64,000 bases of DNA, from the NCBI RefSeq assembly GCF_000496575.1, contig NZ_AYKT01000006.1:62001-126000 (forward strand). The letters are read 5' to 3'. This DNA comes from Geobacillus thermodenitrificans subsp. thermodenitrificans DSM 465 (GTDB taxonomy: Bacteria; Bacillota; Bacilli; Bacillales; Anoxybacillaceae). Positions 44,234-52,702 of the stretch are shown one piece after another. Both the position numbers and the translations under genes were made by a program. Under the pieces are notes generated by a model, which was given only the letters and a program-made list of their open reading frames with translations, was not told the origin of the DNA and searched no databases. Position 1 is the stretch's first letter. Every line of letters begins with the position of its first letter.

Positions 44234-45161
44234 CGATCATCCCTCCGATCCATAGCCATAACGTAAAAACAAGCACCGTTCCGATCATGATGCCGACCGC
44301 CCGACGAATATGGACGGAGCGAAGCGGGACGTCCGGGCGGCCGATCGTCGGCCGCTCGGAAACAACGCCACCATATGTATTCGTTCCACCCAGCTGCACC
44401 CCGAGCAGCCCAGCCATCGCCGCCTCGAGCCAACCACTGTTGGGGCTCGGATGGCGGCGGGCATCGCGAAACAAAACTGCCAAAGAGCGACGAAGCCGGC
44501 GGCCACCATAAATGAACACCATGACAAGTGCCGTCAACCGAGCCGGAATATAGTTCAGCACATCATCCAGCCGGGCGGCTGCCCAGCCAAATTCGCCATA
44601 CTTCTCATTTTTATAACCGATCATCGAATCGCACGTGTTCACCGCCCGATACAATAAGGCAAGCGGCGCCCCACCAATGGCTGCGTAAAAGAGAGGGGCG
44701 GTAACGCCGTCGCTCGTATTTTCCGCCACCGTTTCCACACAGGCACGGGTAATGCCGGCTTCATCGAGCCGCTCGGTATCGCGGCCGACGATCATCGACA
44801 GCGCGCGCCGCGCCTCCGGGAGATCGCCCGCTTCGAGCGGCCGCCGCACATCCTCAGCTGCTTCAGCAAGACTTTTTGTCGCAATAGTCGTAAAAATGAG
44901 CACCCCTTCGACCGCCACGCCAATGTATACTGACAAGGCATAGCTCATATGAACGATGAGCGCGGACACCCCATACACGATGGCCAGCACGGCGGCCACG
45001 GCCGCCACTCCCTTAGCCCGGCGGCCGCTTCCTTGATTCCAGTGCTGGTCGAAATAAGCAATCAGTCCTCCCATCCCGCGCACCGGATGCGGCAGCCAGC
45101 GCGGGTCACCAAACAGTGCGTCAAGAAACAATGCCAACGTCAGCGCCAACAGATGCGTCAT
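44190..45161 (-). CDS. cbiB: Adenosylcobinamide-phosphate synthase CbiB
   Basis: A 323-residue membrane enzyme that joins adenosylcobyric acid to the aminopropanol arm. Family features include ALFGDPRWLPHPVRGMG near 16-32, ENTSDGVTAPLFYAAIGG near 147 and the conserved DDVLNYIPARLTAL near 198. The ATGA at 45161 overlaps the upstream fusion gene by 4 nt; GGAGGGG precedes it. With CbiZ and CobD it rebuilds the cobinamide side chain. Confidence 0.93.
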   Translation of the reverse strand: MTHLLALTLALFLDALFGDPRWLPHPVRGMGGLIAYFDQHWNQGSGRRAKGVAAVAAVLAIVYGVSALIVHMSYALSVYIGVAVEGVLIFTTIATKSLAEAAEDVRRPLEAGDLPEARRALSMIVGRDTERLDEAGITRACVETVAENTSDGVTAPLFYAAIGGAPLALLYRAVNTCDSMIGYKNEKYGEFGWAAARLDDVLNYIPARLTALVMVFIYGGRRLRRSLAVLFRDARRHPSPNSGWLEAAMAGLLGVQLGGTNTYGGVVSERPTIGRPDVPLRSVHIRRAVGIMIGTVLVFTLWLWIGGMIVVLAGAWGESARAL

Positions 45162-46633
45162 CGTCTTCCCCTCCGTCGCTCATAGCGGTCGAGCGCCTCG
45201 ATCGTCGCCTCATACACGAGCCGACCGAGCTCGCGGCCAAGCTCAGTCGCCGTCCCAGCATAAGCGAACGTCCGTCCAGTTTGTGTCGCGGCCACCGCGA
45301 GCGAATCGGTCGATGTCCCAGTGGCAACCGTTCCAGTTTCTGGATCGTAAACTCGATGATCCGCCAGCGCTTTCGCCTTCGCTTCCGTCGCTGTCATGAC
45401 CGCCTGAACGAATGCCGCCTCGGTCAGCGTCCCGTCAATGATGATGACCATATTGATTGTCCCAGGCTTCGCTGCGAGCGGTTGGTGCTGCCACGCCCGA
45501 GCGGCGTCGACTGCATTCCCGACGCCGGCCGTCACCATGACCGCAACCGAAAATGCCTCCTTATCTTCCCAACGCCAGACCACATCGTGCACATCGACGG
45601 CGGTCATCATGCCGATCGTCTGGGCAACTGAAAATCCGTGCTGTTCCAAATAACGCCGCATGTCTTCGTCCGCATAGGGATTATCGTAATCGAGGCCGAC
45701 ATGTCGATTGACGAAGTGGGTCACCCACTGAAACCCGCTGCCAACAAGAGCGGAAGACAACACACGAAGTGGTTTGTGAGCAACGAGAACGACGGCGTCG
45801 TCGAGAAAAGACGGGTGCAGCCCACCGATAAGCGGTGCCTTCTTGCGTTGTTGTTGCGGCACAAACGAAAACATCGGCTTCGCCGCTACCGGATGTGCTT
45901 GGCGCACAACCGGGGCGGCAAACACGTCATTCAGCAGCCTCGGCGTCATGACGTCCGCCGGCGCGCCGAGCGCAGCTGTTTTCCCCTCTTTTAAAACAAG
46001 CACCCGATCGCAATAAAGACTGGCAATGCTCATATCGTGAAAAACAGCGACAACCGTCAAGCCGCGCGCACGTGCGGATTGGGCGAGCTGATCAAGAAGC
46101 CGAACTTGCCCGCTTATATCCATATGATTGGTCGGCTCATCCAATAAGAGCAACTGTGGCTCTTGGGCAAGCGCCCGGGCCAAATAGGCACGCTGCCGCT
46201 CGCCGCCGCTTAACCGCTCAAGCGGCTCATCGATTTTATCGGCTAAACCGACGGCGGCAATCACCTCTTGAACCACGGTTTCATCTTCTGCCGTCCATGT
46301 TGGAAACAACCCGTGCTGATGGGCGTAGCGGCCGAGCGCTACTGTTTCTTTCACCGTATAGCCATACGCCGTTTCCACCGCTTGCGGCAGGACGGCGGCC
46401 AACTGCGCCCATTGTTTTGCCGACAACTCGGAAAGCAGCCGACCGCTCATGACAATCTCACCGCTCGCAAGCGGAAGCTCCTTGCTGATCAGTTTCAGCA
46501 ACGTCGTCTTCCCGCTGCCGTTTGGCCCTAAAATGCCAAACAACTCTCCTTTTTTGACGGAAAACGTCACGCCGTCAAGCACTTGTTTCTGTCCATACCG
46601 ATGCGATACGGCACGCACATCGAGCATCATCAT
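45158..46633 (-). CDS. Fused cobalamin ABC ATPase (BtuD) and adenosylcobinamide amidohydrolase (CbiZ)
   Basis: A 491-residue two-domain protein. Residues 1-250 are an ABC ATPase of the FecCD/BtuD type: Walker A GPNGSGKT at 36-43, signature RLSGGERQRA near 141, Walker B LLLLDEPTNH and a downstream His in VFHDMS. After a linker, residues about 275-491 are a CbiZ domain (GSGFQWVTHFVNRHV, VTAGVGNA, GTINMVIIIDGTLTEAAFVQ), which cleaves the nucleotide-loop side chain from foreign cobamides. Three ATGs in a row (46633, 46630, 46627) leave the start uncertain. It overlaps btuC and cbiB by 4 nt each. Confidence 0.92.
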   Translation of the reverse strand: MMMLDVRAVSHRYGQKQVLDGVTFSVKKGELFGILGPNGSGKTTLLKLISKELPLASGEIVMSGRLLSELSAKQWAQLAAVLPQAVETAYGYTVKETVALGRYAHQHGLFPTWTAEDETVVQEVIAAVGLADKIDEPLERLSGGERQRAYLARALAQEPQLLLLDEPTNHMDISGQVRLLDQLAQSARARGLTVVAVFHDMSIASLYCDRVLVLKEGKTAALGAPADVMTPRLLNDVFAAPVVRQAHPVAAKPMFSFVPQQQRKKAPLIGGLHPSFLDDAVVLVAHKPLRVLSSALVGSGFQWVTHFVNRHVGLDYDNPYADEDMRRYLEQHGFSVAQTIGMMTAVDVHDVVWRWEDKEAFSVAVMVTAGVGNAVDAARAWQHQPLAAKPGTINMVIIIDGTLTEAAFVQAVMTATEAKAKALADHRVYDPETGTVATGTSTDSLAVAATQTGRTFAYAGTATELGRELGRLVYEATIEALDRYERRRGRR

Positions 46634-47664
46634 CCCATCTTTCGTTTCGTTTTTCGGAAAAATAGGGCGGCAAACAACGGGGCGCCGATGAGCGATGTAA
46701 TGACACCGATCGGCAGCTCACGCGGCTCAATGATCGTCCGTGCCACCACATCGGCGAGCACAAGAAACGACCCACCGTACAAAAGCGACAGCGGCAAAAG
46801 CACCCGATAGTTTGGTCCGCACACAAGCCGAACCATGTGTGGGACAACAAGCCCGACAAAGCCGATCGTTCCCGACACCGACACCGCCGCACCGGTGAGC
46901 AGCGCGGCCGCTGTCAAAATGATAATTTTGCGGCGAGTGACATCGACGCCGACGTGAAGCGCTGCCGCTTCGCCGAACGCGAACGCGTTCAGTTCACGGG
47001 CGTTGACGATAAGCGTTGTCGCACCAATGAGAAAAAACGGAAACAATAATCCGCTATACTTCCACCCGCGCATCGCCACGCTCCCCATCAGCCATGAGAT
47101 AATTTGCCGCAGCTCCTCACCCGTCAAGGCAATCATGAGCGAAATGAAAGCACTGAAGAAGGCGCCGAAAATAATGCCGGCTAAAATGATCGTCTCAACC
47201 GACATTCGCCGTTCAACCGCGCGGGTGAACGCCAACACAGCGGCAAGCGTCGCCATGCCGCATAAGATGCTCACAATCGGCAGCGTAAACGTGCCAAACA
47301 ACGGCCATTGCCAGCCGAGAAAAATGACGAGCACCGCCCCGACGGAGGCACCAGACGAAACGCCCAGCGTATATGGATCAGCGAGCGCGTTTTTCAACAG
47401 TCCTTGAAATGCGGCTCCGGCAAGTGCCAATGAAGCCCCGACCAAAAAGGCGAGCACCACGCGCGGCATGCGGATCTCCATCACAATCGGCACCCAATCC
47501 GCCGGCATGTCAGGCGGAAGTGGTATGCCGGTCCATTCAGCAGCAACAATCCGAACAATAGATGAAAAGGGGATCGACAGCGACCCGGTCGATATCCCTA
47601 TGAGCAGTGAAAAGACGGCCGCAGCAGCGGCCGCGATATATAGCCACGCTTTACTTAAACACAT
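46630..47664 (-). CDS. btuC: Cobalamin ABC transporter permease BtuC
   Basis: A FecCD-type permease of about 344 residues with ten predicted helices and conserved segments RMPRVVLAFLVGASLALAGA, DPYTLGVSSGASVGA, and near the end GTIGFVGLVVPHMVRL and ELPIGVITSLIGAPLF. The ATG at 47664 starts just before the first helix but lacks a good ribosome site. TTG at 47685 (after GAAGGAG) or 47706 are alternatives inside the btuF 3' end. Translation is coupled to btuF in any case. Confidence 0.9.
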   Translation of the reverse strand: MCLSKAWLYIAAAAAAVFSLLIGISTGSLSIPFSSIVRIVAAEWTGIPLPPDMPADWVPIVMEIRMPRVVLAFLVGASLALAGAAFQGLLKNALADPYTLGVSSGASVGAVLVIFLGWQWPLFGTFTLPIVSILCGMATLAAVLAFTRAVERRMSVETIILAGIIFGAFFSAFISLMIALTGEELRQIISWLMGSVAMRGWKYSGLLFPFFLIGATTLIVNARELNAFAFGEAAALHVGVDVTRRKIIILTAAALLTGAAVSVSGTIGFVGLVVPHMVRLVCGPNYRVLLPLSLLYGGSFLVLADVVARTIIEPRELPIGVITSLIGAPLFAALFFRKTKRKMG

Positions 47665-48610
47665 CCGGGTAAATAGCTTTGGCAAGTTCCTCGACTCCTT
47701 CAACAAGACGCGGACCCGGCCGGCTCACTAAGTCGGTGTTAACGTCATACACTCGCTTATTTTTCACGGCCGGTACGTCCTTCCAAGCCGTGCGTTTAAG
47801 CACTTGTTCGGCTCCGCTGTATGTTGTAATGATGACATCAGGCTTATAGGCAACCGCCTGTTCCTCTGTCACCATCGGCCAACCTTCTAAATCGCCGGCA
47901 ACATTTCTGGCAGAAATCACCTGAAGCATCTCGTCCATAAACGTCCCCTTGCCGGCTGTATAAAGTTGCGGCGGTGGCTCCACCTCAACCCAGACGTTCA
48001 CCTGCTTGTCCGCCGGAATTTGTTTTGCTTTTTCCTTCATTTGCGCCAGTTTCGCCTTCATGTCATGGATGACTTGCTCCGCTTTATCCGCTGTTCCGGT
48101 TGCTTGGCCGATGAGCTTGATCGATGCATACACATCGTTAAACGACGTGGCGCTATTGATAACAAGCACGGTAATGCCGGCATCTTTTAGTTGCTGCAGG
48201 CCGTCTTTCGCGTTATGAGCGCTTGACGCATGGGCGAGAACAAGATCCGGTTTCAAGGAAATAATTTTCTCGACGTTAAATTCCATGCTGCCGACTTTCG
48301 TTTTCGTTTTGACGTCGTCTGGATAATTGTCAAAATCGCTGACACCGACAATTTTCTCACCAAGCCCCAACGCGTAGGCAATTTCCGTATTGCTTGGAAT
48401 AAGTGAAACGATTTTTTGCGGTTCTGCTTTGATCGTTACCTCTTCCCCCAGCCCGTCTTTCACCGTCACCGGAAACGCTGCTTGTTCCGGGTTCTGTTCC
48501 TCTTTTTTCGCCGGCTGGGCGCTGTTCCCCGTTCCGCTGTTGCAGCCGACAAGCATAATGGCCAAAGCGACCAGAGCAGCCAATACCGCTGACCATTTCC
48601 AACGCTTCAT
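47651..48610 (-). CDS. btuF: Cobalamin-binding lipoprotein BtuF
   Basis: A 319-residue periplasmic-binding-type lipoprotein of the FecB/BtuF family. Signal peptide with lipobox MLVGC (Cys near 23), a low-complexity linker and two lobes with IVSLIPSNTEIAYALGLGEK near 68 and VVGVSDFDNYP-like motif, GLEDVPAVKNKRVY-type end. It captures corrinoids outside the cell for BtuC and the fused ATPase. The ATG at 48610 follows AAAGGGGGG. First gene of the operon, 30 nt after the riboswitch terminator. Confidence 0.92.
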   Translation of the reverse strand: MKRWKWSAVLAALVALAIMLVGCNSGTGNSAQPAKKEEQNPEQAAFPVTVKDGLGEEVTIKAEPQKIVSLIPSNTEIAYALGLGEKIVGVSDFDNYPDDVKTKTKVGSMEFNVEKIISLKPDLVLAHASSAHNAKDGLQQLKDAGITVLVINSATSFNDVYASIKLIGQATGTADKAEQVIHDMKAKLAQMKEKAKQIPADKQVNVWVEVEPPPQLYTAGKGTFMDEMLQVISARNVAGDLEGWPMVTEEQAVAYKPDVIITTYSGAEQVLKRTAWKDVPAVKNKRVYDVNTDLVSRPGPRLVEGVEELAKAIYPDVFK

Positions 48611-48640
48611 CAGTCGTTCCCCCCTTTAGGTGATATATGT

Positions 48641-48683
48641 AAAAGAAAAGCGCCCATTCCGTCTAAATCCGGGAATGAGCGCG
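48641..48683 (-). terminator. Expression-platform terminator of the B12 riboswitch
   Basis: GCGC-CATTCCC region pairs with GGAATG-GGCGC around a 10-nt loop, followed by TTTTCTTTT on the minus strand. It lies between the aptamer and btuF, as for a transcription-control riboswitch. Confidence 0.8.
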
Positions 48684-48751
48684 AAACGGCCTAATGTAAG
48701 CACAAAAATGCCTAGGCGACCGTTTCCGCGTCTCACCCCCCGAAGATTCGG

Positions 48752-48946
48752 AAACTTTTGCGCAAGCAAGGCAGGTCTACTGACTCATGCTTCATCCTAC
48801 TCTGAAGCCTTCCCATGCGGGAGACGGCGCAAGCCATCCAGCCGCACAGTGGCAATTTCATTTCGTCCGCATTGACAGTTGCGGGGACAGTTCCGGATTC
48901 CCACCGGATTCCCTATTAAGCCTTCGCGGCACCTTGCTGCGAGTCT
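48752..48946 (-). ncRNA. Cobalamin (B12) riboswitch aptamer
   Basis: On the minus strand the conserved B12-box core GCCACTGTGCGGCTGGATGG is present. It is preceded by GGGAATCCGGTG..GAATCCGG and CCCCGCAACTGT and followed by AGTCAGTAGACCTGCC. These are the hallmark segments of the class I aptamer, in the right order. It should sense adenosylcobalamin and switch the downstream terminator, repressing the btu/cob operon when B12 is abundant. Confidence 0.95.
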
Positions 48947-48975
48947 ATGAAACTATTCGGATATGGACAATTTTT

Positions 48976-49004
48976 ATATTAAAGCAAGGTTTAACATTTG
49001 ACAA
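48976..49004 (-). promoter_or_regulatory. Sigma-A promoter of the riboswitch-btu/cob operon
   Basis: TTGTCA (49004-48999) and TAATAT (48981-48976) with a 17-nt spacer on the minus strand, about 25 nt before the aptamer. Confidence 0.75.
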
Positions 49005-49192
49005 CTATGAATTTATGGTGGCTGACGGCAGGCTATCAGCGGCCCTCTCCCCCAGACGGCTCAGCTTCCTTCACCATGTTTCACGCGGAATACAGCACCC
49101 GTTCATCGTATTCAATGCCCGCAATTTATCTAGGCACATCACGCACCACCAACAGAGGGTGCGTTGCTCGAAATGAACTTCGTCATATTTTG
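49005..49192. other. Non-coding gap between yvbH terminator and btu promoter
   Basis: Nothing recognisable. Short frames here have no ribosome site and unusual composition. Together with the riboswitch, promoter and terminator it makes up the 646-bp gene-free stretch 48611-49257. Confidence 0.5.
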
Positions 49193-49240
49193 AAAAAAAA
49201 TAAGGAAAGGTGCCCCTTCTCCGGAGCGCGCCCTTTCCTT
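49193..49240 (-). terminator. Rho-independent terminator of yvbH
   Basis: AAGGAAAGG/CCTTTCCTT closing a GC-rich inner stem, followed by ATTTTTTTT on the minus strand. Confidence 0.85.
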
Positions 49241-49257
49241 GTACAAAATTTATCTCA

Positions 49258-49872
49258 TCACTGTTGAATATATTTGTCAAACACAAAACCGAAATCTTTC
49301 ACTGTATAGTTCTTTTTCGCTTCAGTAAGCCATTGAAACGCATACTCATTGATCGCCTTAAAATCGGCTGCAACGTTGGTGCCGTCGCCACGCATGTTGG
49401 CAAACAGGTTGGCCGCAAGCTCCATACTGCGCTGGGCATAGTCGAATTTCGTTTCGTTTTCCTCACAAATCGTGGCAATGGCCAATAGCGATTTATACAA
49501 ATCTTTCAATTCCTCGATATGTTTTTTATGAACATCGATCGAGTAGGAGTGCGATCCGATTTTAAATTTGATTTCCGCATCCAAATCGACCGTCCCAGCC
49601 GTCTCGAGCGACACATCGGAAATCGGATATTTATAGTAATCATAGCGGCGCAGCGTCCGCTTTTTGCTTGTGGCGCTCGTGCCGTCTAGATGAATGAGTG
49701 CAAGGTTGGTGAAACAATACTCATCTGATTTGGATTTAATAAGAAAGTAAATTTTTTCTCCGTCTTCATGCATCACATAATCATCAGCATCGACTTTGTC
49801 GTAATCTTTCGGTTGAATGACCGAGCCGATGTCGCTCAGCCCAAGCACATCAGCGGCGACTTTTCCAAACAT
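49258..49872 (-). CDS. yvbH: PH-domain protein YvbH
   Basis: A 204-residue soluble protein with a bacterial pleckstrin-homology domain (about 1-115) and a C-terminal helical YvbH-type extension. The segment DADDYVMHEDGEKIYFLIK and DGTSATSKKRTLRRYDY are strongly conserved with B. subtilis YvbH. Function is unknown. The ATG at 49872 follows GGAGAGGAG. It stands alone between the cob and nag operons. Confidence 0.88.
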   Translation of the reverse strand: MFGKVAADVLGLSDIGSVIQPKDYDKVDADDYVMHEDGEKIYFLIKSKSDEYCFTNLALIHLDGTSATSKKRTLRRYDYYKYPISDVSLETAGTVDLDAEIKFKIGSHSYSIDVHKKHIEELKDLYKSLLAIATICEENETKFDYAQRSMELAANLFANMRGDGTNVAADFKAINEYAFQWLTEAKKNYTVKDFGFVFDKYIQQ

Positions 49873-50264
49873 CCCGATTCTCCTCTCCGGTTTTCCTAGT
49901 TTTCAATTGACACCTCTGTTTCCGCATGCTGCACATTGTCTTGCCAAATGAGAGCTGGATGGACGTGTGCGCGGCTTTCCGCCATCGTCAGACAAACAAA
50001 AGATAGCTATCGTCTAATGCCTTCCATCTAATATTACGTGCACAAAGGAGAAAAGTTTCATTCCCGTAAAAAACAATCACCCACAACTTAGCACTCGTAA
50101 ATGCGGAAAGGGGCGATCACGCCATAAAGGCCTCTCTCCGCATGCCAACAGCCGTTTCCGTTGATCACCCAAAACGGAGTGAACCGACGGTTTCGTCCTC
50201 AACTGCTCGGCAGCCGTCACATTTTCCTTGCCATCCGCAACACTTTTTGCTTGTTTTAGTCTTC
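49873..50264. other. Intergenic region between the nag operon and yvbH
   Basis: About 390 bp without a gene. It should hold the yvbH promoter. A long imperfect hairpin (GCGGAGAGAGGC with GCCCCTTTCCGC, about 50104-50142) and a 10-bp palindrome GATAGCTATC near 50002-50011 are visible; neither matches a known site. Confidence 0.5.
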
Positions 50265-50289
50265 AAAAAAGAGGCCGTATCGGCCTCTC
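50265..50289 (-). terminator. Rho-independent terminator of the nag operon
   Basis: AGAGGCCG-ATA-CGGCCTCT followed by six T residues on the minus strand, 58 nt past the last gene. Confidence 0.88.
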
Positions 50290-50346
50290 TCCTTACTTCC
50301 GTTCAGCGGGAACAGAAAAACCTTCTTTGTTGAGAATAAACAATTG

Positions 50347-51264
50347 TTATCTCAAGGGCGATCTTGCCATGCGAATGTACGTATGGCGTTTGCCGCGAAT
50401 AGCGATGGAATATGCCATAATGTTCTCTGGAACGGCGATGCCATGATAGCCAGCGTCGCCGATATGGTGCATATCCGCTCCGGCCATTTTGCTCGCAAGC
50501 GCGATTTGGCGAATCGTATGCTCATCCGCTCCTTCCTGACTTGTGCCAATCGTCAGCATGACAAGCGCTCCATGTTCATGCGCCACCCGAACAAGCTTCT
50601 CCGTTTTGTCTAATGTTACCCCTGGCACGGTTCCTGGAGCTGGCATCAAAACGATGTCAGCGCCAGCGCGAATAAATCGCACCACCACTTTTTCCGATAC
50701 GATACCGCTTCCCGCTTCGTCGGCAACGCCTGCTGCGTGCATTTTCCCGGCAATAATTAGAGCGTCTTCGCCTAAAACAGCCCGCGCCGTTTCGATGGCT
50801 TTCACAATCTCATCATTCGTCACGCCTGTTTTCGGGTTCCCGGTCAGACAAATAAAGTCAACTCCTAACCGCTTCGCTTGTTGCAGTGACTCTGTCGTTG
50901 CCATTCTCCCTTTTGGCAATGACGCCAACGCCTCGAGCTGCTTCGCGTTCGGGTCAACAGGTTCCAAATTGACGCCAACCGGGCGCCCTGTCAACTGCTT
51001 TAACCGCTCCACCATATGATCGGGCTCATTCACGTCCAAACCGTTCACAACTGGACGGAACACATCGAACCAATTCAATAACAGCAAATCCGCCCCAAAC
51101 GCCGCCGCCAGTTCGGCGTTGGTGATCGCTGGATAAAGCGGCGCAAATTCTCCGATGACTTCGGCAACGATCACTCTACCTTCTGACGCCTGAATCGCTT
51201 GTTTCAACTGCTTCCCTTCCATCTTGCGGAAATCGGAGGCGCTGCAATCTAACAATCGTTTCAT
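50347..51264 (-). CDS. Uncharacterised TIM-barrel-like protein (DUF7916) in the nag operon
   Basis: A 305-residue soluble protein. Alternating strand/helix pattern with Gly-rich turns (VIVAEVIGEFAPLYPAITNA, GADLLLLNWFDVFRP, DFICLTGNPKTGVT, ALIIAGKMHAAG, GADIVLMPAPGTVPG, GALVMLTIGTSQEGAD) suggests a (beta/alpha)8 barrel. It belongs, as far as I can tell, to the family now named DUF7916, sometimes mislabelled as a haloacid dehalogenase. It is last in the nag operon, 58 nt after the PTS gene, so a role in amino-sugar metabolism is likely. The reaction is unknown. Confidence 0.75.
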   Translation of the reverse strand: MKRLLDCSASDFRKMEGKQLKQAIQASEGRVIVAEVIGEFAPLYPAITNAELAAAFGADLLLLNWFDVFRPVVNGLDVNEPDHMVERLKQLTGRPVGVNLEPVDPNAKQLEALASLPKGRMATTESLQQAKRLGVDFICLTGNPKTGVTNDEIVKAIETARAVLGEDALIIAGKMHAAGVADEAGSGIVSEKVVVRFIRAGADIVLMPAPGTVPGVTLDKTEKLVRVAHEHGALVMLTIGTSQEGADEHTIRQIALASKMAGADMHHIGDAGYHGIAVPENIMAYSIAIRGKRHTYIRMARSPLR

Positions 51265-51322
51265 AAGCGCTCTTCCTTCCTAACGTTCGCATACAAGAAC
51301 GATCTGTCCATTTCACTTTTGA

Positions 51323-52687
51323 TTATTTTCTCATCGCATTGGCTAAAAATTCGACATCCGTGCCAATGATCACTTGCAAATCCGTTTGGTTGAGACGAAG
51401 CACCCCTTTCGCCCCTAAGCGCTTCAATTCAGCTTCGTTGACTTTTGACATGTCTTTTACTTTTAAGCGCAAGCGTGTGACACAATTATCAATTTGTGTG
51501 AGGTTTTCTTTTCCTCCCAATGCCTCTATATATTTTACCGCTAGCTCTTCATATTTTACGCCCGACTGCGCCGCTTTGCTGTCGGTAAACTCTCCCTCTA
51601 CGTCATCTTCACGTCCCGGCGTTTTTAAATTGAGCTTCGTAATCAGGAAATAGAAAACAACGAAATAGATCACAGCATAGATGAGTCCTTGAACAATTAA
51701 TAAATACGGTTTTTGTGCAATTCCATAGTTTAAGAAAAAGTCAATCGCACCGGCCGAGAACGTAAACCCGTGATGAATATCAAATGCCGTCGCCACCGCC
51801 AGCGATAAGCCGGTTAACACGGCATGAACGACATACAAGAGCGGCGATAAAAACATAAACAAAAATTCGATCGGCTCTGTAATACCGGTTAAAAACGATG
51901 TCAACGCTACGCCAAGGAGCGCACCGGCAATCGCTTTGCGCCGTTCCTTCTTCGCCGCGATGATCATCGCCAATGCCGCCGCCGGGAGACCGAACATCAT
52001 GACCGGGAAGAAGCCAGCCATAAAAATCCCTGCATCCGGGTCACCGGCAAAAAATCGGCTTAAATCACCGGTTTTACCGTCATACTCACCAAACACAAAC
52101 CAGACGAAACTGTTTAACACATGGTGCAGCCCAACAGGAATGAGCAACCGGTTTAAGAACCCAAAAATCCCAACGCCAACGGCCCCGGCGCCCACGATCC
52201 AATGACCGATCGCATTAATGCCGTCTTGAATCGGCGGCCAAATGTATCCGAAAACGAGAGCAAGCACGATCATAACAAGCGATGTTACGATCGGCACAAA
52301 CCGCCGGCCACCGAAAAAGCCGAGCCAGTCCGGCAACTTGATATCATGATAACGATTGTATAAAAGCCCGGCGATCACCCCGGAGATGATACCGCCTAAT
52401 ACGGACATATTGATGTCTTTATCAATCGCGGCAGCGCCTTTCGTCAAAACAAAATAGCCGATCGCCCCAGCGAGCGCGGCAGCACCATTGCCATCTTTTG
52501 AAAAGCCGATGGCGACACCAATGGCGAAAATCAACGCCAAGTTGGAAAACACCGCATCACCCGCAGCAGCGATAAATGGAATATCTAATAAGTCGTCCTG
52601 ACCAAGCCGGAGCAACAGTCCAGCCGCCGGCAAAACGGCAATCGGCAGCATAAACGCCTTTCCTAGACGCTGTAAAAATCCTAACAT
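51323..52687 (-). CDS. nagP: N-acetylglucosamine PTS permease, IICB
   Basis: A 454-residue PTS membrane permease: IIC domain (about 1-355, ten helices, with the GITEPIEFLFMF signature) followed by a IIB domain (about 375-454) with the phosphocysteine in NCVTRLRLKV. No IIA domain is fused, so a shared IIA (for example of the glucose PTS) is needed. The operon with nagA, nagB and nagR shows GlcNAc as substrate. The ATG at 52687 is 7 nt after AAGGGGG; an ATG at 52693 is too close. Confidence 0.9.
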   Translation of the reverse strand: MLGFLQRLGKAFMLPIAVLPAAGLLLRLGQDDLLDIPFIAAAGDAVFSNLALIFAIGVAIGFSKDGNGAAALAGAIGYFVLTKGAAAIDKDINMSVLGGIISGVIAGLLYNRYHDIKLPDWLGFFGGRRFVPIVTSLVMIVLALVFGYIWPPIQDGINAIGHWIVGAGAVGVGIFGFLNRLLIPVGLHHVLNSFVWFVFGEYDGKTGDLSRFFAGDPDAGIFMAGFFPVMMFGLPAAALAMIIAAKKERRKAIAGALLGVALTSFLTGITEPIEFLFMFLSPLLYVVHAVLTGLSLAVATAFDIHHGFTFSAGAIDFFLNYGIAQKPYLLIVQGLIYAVIYFVVFYFLITKLNLKTPGREDDVEGEFTDSKAAQSGVKYEELAVKYIEALGGKENLTQIDNCVTRLRLKVKDMSKVNEAELKRLGAKGVLRLNQTDLQVIIGTDVEFLANAMRK

Positions 52688-52702
52688 AAACATTCCCCCT
52701 TT

